Part shown: positions 57,617 to 64,000 of the stretch, piece after piece
How positions within the stretch are numbered: the first letter of the stretch is position 1
Layout of the letters: every line of letters begins with the position of its first letter
Source of the DNA: Lactuca virosa
Lineage: Eukaryota; Streptophyta; Magnoliopsida; Asterales; Asteraceae
Length of the DNA stretch: 64,000 bases
NCBI GenBank assembly: GCA_928212115.1
Contig: CAKMRJ010002223.1
Span: 306,675,945-306,739,944, forward strand
Direction of reading: 5' to 3'
The notes under the pieces: generated by a model
Told to the model about the DNA's origin: nothing
Databases searched by the model: none
What the model saw: only the letters and a program-made list of their open reading frames with translations
Translations under genes and position numbers: made by a program

Positions 57617-58431
57617 TCTGGCGTTACTCTAGATCGGTAACTCTCCTTCTTGGATTCTTACATGCTGAACCTATTCAGCACCTTATTCAAGTAGGTAATC
57701 TGACTAAGTCCAATTAGTCTTTTACTCCTATCTCTCAAAATCCTTATCCCTAGGATATAGGCAGCTTCTCCAAGGTCCTTCATAGCAAAACACTTCCCAA
57801 GCCAGGACTTCACTTCCTGCAGAGTTGGGATGTCATTTCCTATGAGTAGTATGTCATCCATATACAATACCAAAAAGCTAACTATACTCCCACTAGCCTT
57901 GACATATACACATGACTCATCTTCACTCCTCGAAAAGCCAAACTCTTTTACTTTCTCATCGAAACAAAGATTCCATCTACGAGGTGCTTGTTTCAATCAA
58001 TAGATGGATTTCTCAAGCTTACACACTCTATTAGGGTACTCTATGCTGACAAAACCCTCTGGCTGACTCATGTAAACATCCTCAACCAACTTTTCCATTA
58101 AGGAAGGTGTTTTGACATCCATTTGCCATATTTCATAAGATGAAATGCAGTAAATAAGGCTAAATAAACCTAATAGACTTAATTTTTGCTATGGTGAAAA
58201 GGTCTCATCATAATCAACTCCCAGAGTTTGAGAAAAGCCCTTTGCAACCAGTCGCGCCTTATAAGTGTGTACATTTACCATCCATGTCGGTCTTTTTCTT
58301 AGGATCCATTTGCACCCGACTGTCTTACGACCTGGTACATTGTCAACCAAGTTCCAAACTTGATTGTCATACATGGACTGTATCTCGCTGTCCATAGCCT
58401 CTTTCCATTTAGCAGCCTCAGGGCCTTCCAT
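57617..58431 (-). pseudogene. Copia-6 pol, reverse transcriptase
   Basis: N part 58431-58189: WKEAMDSEIQSMYDNQVWNLV, ARLVAKGFSQ, DYDETFSP. C part 57996-57658: MKQAPRRWN, catalytic LYMDDILLIG intact, LGEAAYILGI. The stretch between (58188-57997) has stops and frame changes. The YMDD box is correct, unlike in Copia-1 and Copia-2, which fits a younger age. Confidence 0.9.
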
Positions 58432-59560
58432 GGCTTCCGTGTAGCTGTTAGGTTCATCCAGACTTACGAGTGTGCTATCACTAATAAGTGTATCACCTTC
58501 CGCAGTAATATGGAAACCATAGTAATGCTCAGGTGCATTCCTAACTCTCGTGGAACGCCTCAGAGGTACAGACTCTTCTGTCGGATCAACATAAGTTTCC
58601 TCCTCAGGTTGATTGCTAGGGTTTGAGGTTCCTTCACCACTTGGGTCTTGAATTTCTTCAAGGTCAATTTGCCTCCCACTGTTTCCTTGGCTTATGAACT
58701 CTCTCTCTCTCTCTCTTTCGAAAGACTCCTCTCCTTGCTACAAAGACCACATTATCACTGGGTCTGTAGAAGAGGCCGATGAAAATACACCTCTCACTTC
58801 GAGGTTCGAGTTTATCATGAGTCTCGCGCCTCACGAAAGCCTCGCAATCCCAAATCTTGATGTGGTCCAGATTGGGAACTTTTCCAGTCCACATCTCGTG
58901 AGGTGTTTTGGCAACCTTTTTGGTAGGGACTAGATTAAGGATATGAGCGACAGTCTCTAAGGCATACCCCCAAAATGAGATTGGTAGCGAAACTCGACTC
59001 ATCATGGAATGAACCATATCCAACAAGGTTCGATTGAGTCTCTCATCCACACCATCCAACTGCGGTGTTCTGGGAGGTGTCAATTGTGAGACAATCCCAC
59101 ATTCCTTAAGATAGTCATGGAACTCTGTACTAAGATACTCACCACCTCGATCGGCTCGAAGCATATTAATGTTCCTGCCCAACTGATTCTCCACTTCCTG
59201 TTTAAACTCCTTGAACTTTTCAAAGGTTTCTGACTTATGCTTGATTAAGTAGACATATCCCTTCTACTATAATCATCAGTAAAAGTCACATAGAAGCGGT
59301 TAACATCTCTTGTGGCGAGTCTGAAGGGTCCACATACATCTGTGTGTACAAGATCCAACAAACCTTCACCCCTAGCACAAGTACCAGTGAAGGGTGACTT
59401 TGTCATTTTCCCAAGCAAACAAGATTCACAACTATCATCCGACTTTAGGTCAAATGACTCAAGACTCCATCCTTTTGGAGTTGGCTTTGCGTTTCTGCTT
59501 ACATGTCCAAGACGACAATCGCCAATAATGATGCTTTATCCAGATAGAGGAAGATCGATA
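58432..59560 (-). pseudogene. Copia-6 pol, GAG-pre-integrase and integrase
   Basis: From about 59520 downward: CESCLLGKMTKSPF, then VHTDVCGPF (first Asp), a frame break near 59270, LRADRGGEYLS (second Asp, 59194 ORF) and GVDERLNRTLLDM (Glu). WGYALETVAHILNLVPTK and FIGLFYRPSDNVVF follow. A (CT)n run at 58699-58718 encodes RERER on the minus strand, an unusual expansion in the integrase C-terminal region. Confidence 0.85.
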
Positions 59561-59778
59561 CACAACACATGATTTCCTAGGTTATCTACAACCGACACAG
59601 TTTCATACACACTCACAAGGTGGTAATGCTTTAAATAAAGAACATTATTAAAGAAAGCATTAATACCACCACATTCATTATCAAAACGAAAAGGTAAAAC
59701 CTTGTTTGTCAAACCATGAAAGGGAAATAATTATCTTGCCATTTTAAGGCAAGTAACAACATTTTTTCAAATCTATGT

Positions 59779-60255
59779 TTACCCCCTACTTAGAAACAAA
59801 GAATAAACTCCAATCTTGGTGACATGTGTAACTTTCCTATTTCCCATGATCAAGTTTATCTTCCCATGCTCCACATTCTCACTTCTTCTTAGTCCCTGCA
59901 AATCAGAACATATGTGAATACCACAACCTGTATCAAGGACCCAAAAATTAGAATAGGGTGAGTTATTAGACATATAGTGTACTATACCTACATGGTTGGG
60001 TTTTACTTTCCCATCTTTACATCTTGCTGGTATTTGGGCAGAGTTTCGCTTCCAGTGCGACTTTTCATGGGCCAATTGCAGCATTCAGCCTCTTTAGGGT
60101 TGGCAGAAGGAGTGACGAAACCTTTCTTGGTTCCACTTGCAGAGGAGCCATTAAGGGACTTTCCCTTGGTACCTTCGAAGGGCTCTTCCTCTTCTTTCCT
60201 TGCCTTGCCGATTGCAAGACAGGGGCCGCGGTTTGGTAGGAGTAGGAGTAGTAAC
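59779..60255 (-). pseudogene. Copia-6 gag tail and protease
   Basis: A zinc-knuckle remnant (KSHWKRNS, last Cys replaced by Ser) is followed by the protease WVLDTGCGIHICSDLQGLRRS with an intact D-T-G, and VTKIGVYSL. The overlapping frame 60255-60003 is a Lys/Glu/Ser-rich gag tail. Cut at 60256 by Copia-7. Confidence 0.8.
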
Positions 60256-61015
60256 TGTTGGCTAATGTCTAAGTCCATAACTATATTGGTATGTACTTGA
60301 CCCGACCTGGCATGGTCCATTTGGGTTGCACTTCTCACCGGCACCATTTATATGGATAGTCTTTTGAGAATAGTATATTTATGATTTATATTAAATATTA
60401 TAAGTTCTAACTATATTAATATGGAATCATATTATTTAATTAGTATTGATCAAGAATTAATTTAGAATTAATTAAGTGATCAAAAAGAACTAATTAAATA
60501 TGGACTCTTATATATTATGGAATGGGCCAAGTTCATTTAGGTTGGGCTAAGCTTTCAGGATGGTCCATGGAGCTTTTAACCCATGGATCCTATGTAAATG
60601 AAAGGTCATGGGTATTAGGGTTTACATGGATGTAACCCTAATCCTCCATAATATATAAAGGGGTCCTTGGCTCACAAAATTAGCCACAAAGTGTGTGTGA
60701 AAATAAGAGTGGGCCGATTTTAGTGTGCATACATATTCTCTCAAGTTCTTTCCAAGTGTGTTTTGGTGATTTGTGATTCCATTTGAGGCTTCCACACTAT
60801 TGGGGCTAAACTCTTAAAGCTTGAAGACATCAAGCTACATCAAAAGGTATGTCATCTAACTAGAACTTTGTATATAGGTGCTTCATAATAGCTAGTTAGG
60901 ATGATGAAAACCTTGGAATAGTTAATATTTGCATGTATAATAGAGAAAACATAGATCCAAGGTTTATAGGGTTGCATGTACACCATAGGAGTGTTAGAAT
61001 GCTCAAAACCCAACA
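60256..61015 (+). repeat. 5' LTR of Copia-7 (760 bp)
   Basis: Reverse complement of the Copia-5 and Copia-6 LTR family, with clear divergence. TATA box TATATAAAG at 60652-60660. It ends AAAACCCAACA. Confidence 0.9.
60652..60660 (+). promoter_or_regulatory. TATA box of Copia-7 LTR
   Basis: TATATAAAG; equivalent TATA boxes lie at the matching place in both Copia-5 LTRs. Confidence 0.7.
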
Positions 61016-61016
61016 G

Positions 61017-61030
61017 TGGTATCAGAGCCA
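61017..61030 (+). other. primer-binding site of Copia-7
   Basis: TGGTATCAGAGCCA one base after the LTR; complementary to initiator tRNA-Met. Confidence 0.95.
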
Positions 61031-62684
61031 TGGGTTGTTTTCTGTTATATTAATGCAAATGTTTATTTTTCAAGTTGGGAAAAAAAAGGAAAAAAAAAAC
61101 ATGTCGTTTGTCAAATTTATAGATAATTACTTGTTTTGTGAAAAACGAATTATTTGTAAAATTTGAATCATTTGTTATATGAGTTGAATTAGGTCAAATT
61201 TAGTAAAAGATAAAATGATATGATTATTTTATTAGTTTTAAAAGTTTGATCTAAAATGTTTAAGGAGTTACATATTTTTCATAAAATTTTGGAGCTCAAA
61301 AGTTTTTTTTTAAAGTTGTGATCTTAAGGTTTTTGAAACTTCCATAAGTTATGGATATGAAAGTTTTTTTTATAAAAAAAAAAATTTGATTCAAAGTTTT
61401 ATGGAGTTACAAAAATTTGGTGTTAATGTTTTAAGAATTCCATAACTTGTTCTTAAGTTATGGAACATGGAAAGTTTCATCCTAAAAACCATTAATTCCA
61501 TAAGTTATAGAATCCAAAGGTTTTCAAGAATTACAAAACTTGCCCTCAAGTTTTGGAATTTGAGAAAAGTTTTTTATGAAAAAAAAGAATTGAATTCTAA
61601 AACTCTTGGGTTCATAACTTAAACAATTAATTAAATGGTTTAATTTTGAGTTAATAATTGGAATTATGATGTTTTGTTGATAGTTCAAATTAACTCTTAT
61701 GGACTTTATTAATAGTTAATTAGAGCGTTTAATTAAAAAGAGTAATATTAATCCATAAATATATGGTTTGAGTTAATTAAATTAAAAGTCTAGTTTAATT
61801 AATAGATTAAACCACCAAGTATTTTAAATGTCTCTAAAATACACCCTTATACTATTATTAATATTAAAAGTTTAATATATTATATGTATAAGAGCAAGTC
61901 GTCTTTCTTCCATAGTAGGCCTCATTCACGAAGCCGGTCTATAAAGGGGGTATAAGGTTACTGCCTTAAAATGGCAATTTAATGGGTGTCCACTCTCACT
62001 CACCGCTTCCTTGACCGGTGGAGGGTCGTTAGCCGAACAGGTAGGACAAGGACTCTATAATTCTCCCTTCATTATAAGTATAAGATAAATACTACGTAAC
62101 TAAACACTTATCAATTCCCAGTCTTATTACTTAGGAAAATGTGAATAAGGTGCTAATCCATGAATTGAAATTACACTTTGCACTTTGTTTAAGCTGTTAG
62201 TGGAGCGTGTGTGGTTAAGCGGCACACTAACCTGGACTTAACAAGGTAGGCAAAGGGTAAATTAATGTTTATCATAGTATCGTTGGAGCGTGTGTGGTTA
62301 ACCGGCACATCGATTGAGGGGTAAATATTAAGGGTACCAAGTATATTTGCATGGTTACTTCACACCTTGTTTTGTGATCCTCGGCATCCCAGTCACAAAA
62401 CCTGAAGGGCACACTCGAGATTGAAACATGCCATTGAAAAGTTCAATGAATCTCAAAAGAATCTAGGAGTTTCAAAACCAATTAAAACCTAATAATACAT
62501 TTCGTTTACTTGGTGGAAATTGGTGAATCGTCATTCACCTACCTTCAAAATTTTATAGCTTGGATTACGGCATCCTCTTCTTCCAAGTTATAAAATAGTT
62601 TATTGGGTCCTAGCCTTAATATATCATATTGGGTGTTTATATTAAGGACTTAAATCAACTTTACGTGAATTTCTCCCATTGTTC
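61031..62684 (+). other. leader of Copia-7 with two hairpin motifs
   Basis: AT-rich 1.65 kb with poly-A/T runs. The right third matches the Copia-5 leader: a conserved block at 61915-62045 and 36-nt hairpin motifs at 62196-62231 and 62279-62314. Confidence 0.75.
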
Positions 62685-63318
62685 ATGTCTGGTTAGACAA
62701 CAATGATCTTCCCAAACCAAGCTTTCCTAATGAATATGACTTCCCGAGTTTGGCTCATGGAAGTCATCTCTTCTCTCCCCACCTCCTCCAATTATTCTCC
62801 CTAACCCACAAGTTCAAGGTCACTCAAGCCTAATGGCAAGCAAGGTCTATGTGTGATCACATCTTAGAGATGAAGTCACATATTGACAAGCCGGGAGAGT
62901 TGGGTGTCAAAGTCTTGAGAAAGTTGGATGTTCAATCACTTTCTAAGTCACATAGTGAGTTACTTTGGGACTACTATGAGACAGACTATGACATGAACCT
63001 TAATGATCATATATATTTGCTTGGTGCTGCTGAATCAGCAATAATTTGGAACGATAGTAAAGCAAATTTGATTAGAAGATCAACTTCCAAAAAACTTTAT
63101 GGACAGTGACAATGGTGACACTGGAAAATCCAGAAAAAAAACATACTCTTCCCAATGGAAAGGATTGGCCATAGTCAACCCGGTTGACCAAATGGTAAAG
63201 AGAAAGGCTAAGTCTGAGATAGTCTCATTACCAAAGGGTCCATATGTTTATTTTGCCAAAGGAAGGGGCGTTGATTGCAAAGCTGCCAAATTTACCTAAG
63301 GATGTTAAAGTCAATAAG
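62685..63318 (+). pseudogene. gag of Copia-7 (decayed)
   Basis: The ATG at 62685 is at the position of the Copia-5 gag start, but a TAG follows after three codons. Pieces with recognisable family sequence are 62849-63109 (EMKSHIDKPGELGVKVL, LLWDYYETDYDMNL) and 63099-63299 (AIVNPVDQMVKRKAKSEIVSL), which align with the Copia-5 gag. The zinc knuckle region is degenerate (YVYFAKGRGVDCKAA). Confidence 0.75.
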
Positions 63319-64000
63319 TGTGACAACCGTCAAAATTCGAGTCGGTTCTAGATTTGAATAAACTTAGTTGCACGTATAGGCACGACACATACTAGACTTA
63401 GTAACTAGAAGTTAAGATATAACCTATTAGAAACTTGGAAACAATTAGAAACAATGGATAATATGCTTAGATTCACATTGATATGTGAATTCTACTACTA
63501 CTTAACTGTAGTGACTATCCATATTTGGGTCACTCTTTGACTCGAACAACATTTCATGAATCATATACACACATCATGCACTTGACCTAGTAGTAGAAAT
63601 TAGGTCAAAGTCACATAGAAACTTAAGTCAAAGTGAACTAGGACTAGTATACTTGATTCCTCATTTCGTTTGAATCTCGGAATCACTACATAGAAGCCAA
63701 TAAACCATAAAAAATAAAAATTACAAACAATATTTCTAATTTGAATAAGAGTTATGAAACTCTAAAATAGTTTAAAGTCTCAAATATTCTATTTATTTTG
63801 ATTATTCAAAGTTTTTAAACTCCAAAACCCTAAAAGCCATTAAAAACTCATATTTATAAACTTTAACATTAAAAATTTCTATAAAAATAATTATGAAACT
63901 ATAATATGATCTTATAATAATAAAAATTATGAGAATGCATTTAAGAAAAATAAAAATTTAAGTCATTAGTATTTAACCTTATTTTCTATGTAAAAAAAAA
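63319..64000 (+). repeat. left end of an LTR related to the solo LTR family
   Basis: TGTGACAACCGTCAAAATTC at 63319 matches the minus-strand start of the solo LTR (near 56058), then diverges. The preceding ATAAG (63314-63318) would be the target duplication. The rest lies beyond the window; the remainder here is AT-rich with no ORF. Confidence 0.6.

Larger units (their letters stand above)
44512..60255 (-). mobile_element. Copia-6: Ty1/copia element with pol, host of three further insertions
   Basis: On the minus strand: gag tail and protease, integrase, RT, RNase H (60255-56873), a 3' noncoding region, polypurine tract and a 3' LTR. The LTR is split into 56124-56059, 52921-52540 and 44851-44512. 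Its 5' part is cut off by Copia-7 at 60256. A candidate left target duplication is GTCAT (44507-44511). The LTR is of the same ~760-bp family as those of Copia-5 and Copia-7. Confidence 0.85.
60256..63318 (+). mobile_element. Copia-7: same-family copia element in plus orientation, 3' part beyond the insertion or window
   Basis: LTR 60256-61015 (TGTTGG...CCAACA), PBS, 1.65-kb leader and a broken gag. It lies head-on inside the gag of Copia-6. The possible left target duplication is GTAAC (60251-60255); its partner would be outside the window. Interrupted at 63319 by another LTR. Confidence 0.85.

Overview
The window is plant nuclear DNA, most probably from a composite of the lettuce type (Lactuca or a close relative). 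The basis is: it consists almost entirely of nested LTR retrotransposons; primer-binding sites complementary to plant initiator tRNA-Met are present; and the LTR word ACTCGGCGAGT is one I associate with lettuce DNA. The species call is an inference. I see no intact cellular gene, tRNA, rRNA or CRISPR array. Nearly every coding region is a retroelement gag, pol or env-like gene carrying stops and frameshifts.

Layout. 1-19087 (+): a Ty1/copia element of the Sirevirus type (Copia-1) with decayed gag, protease, integrase, RT and RNase H, then a long env-like ORF with its own TATA box, then a 3' LTR. That env-like ORF is split by a complete 8.4-kb Ty3/gypsy chromovirus (Gypsy-1, 9571-18009, target duplication AGATC) with gag, protease, RT, RNase H, integrase and a chromodomain. 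19088-20635: unassigned. 20636-25323 (-): a gypsy element with gag only (Gypsy-2), whose LTR and flank are tandemly duplicated to about 27990. 25324-44511 (-): a second Sirevirus-like element (Copia-2). Its env-like ORF is broken by Gypsy-2 and by Gypsy-3 (30002-39307, +, target duplication GTTTG, gag only). Its pol is broken by an LTR remnant (40955-41875).

44512-60255 (-): a third copia element (Copia-6) with a decayed pol. Its 3' LTR received a gag-only element of its own family (Copia-5, 44852-52539, target duplication GACTA) and a 3.1-kb solo LTR (52922-56058, target duplication TGGAC). Its gag end was hit by a same-family element in the opposite orientation (Copia-7, 60256 onward). Copia-7 is in turn interrupted at 63319 by the start of another LTR.

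How the parts relate. At least three elements carry gag but no pol and would need proteins from relatives. Copia-5 shares its 3' noncoding region and leader hairpins with Copia-6 and Copia-7, which fits mobilisation in trans. The most unusual structure is in Gypsy-3: nine copies (six distinct) of a foldback module of about 180 nt, with compensating changes in the stems, spread through LTRs, leader and 3' region. Other notable points are a probable 65-nt intron at the gag/protease boundary of Gypsy-1, and CpG-containing words, mostly palindromic and different in each family, clustered on both sides of LTR TATA boxes. One of these words, ACTCGNCGAGT, is shared between a gypsy and a copia element.
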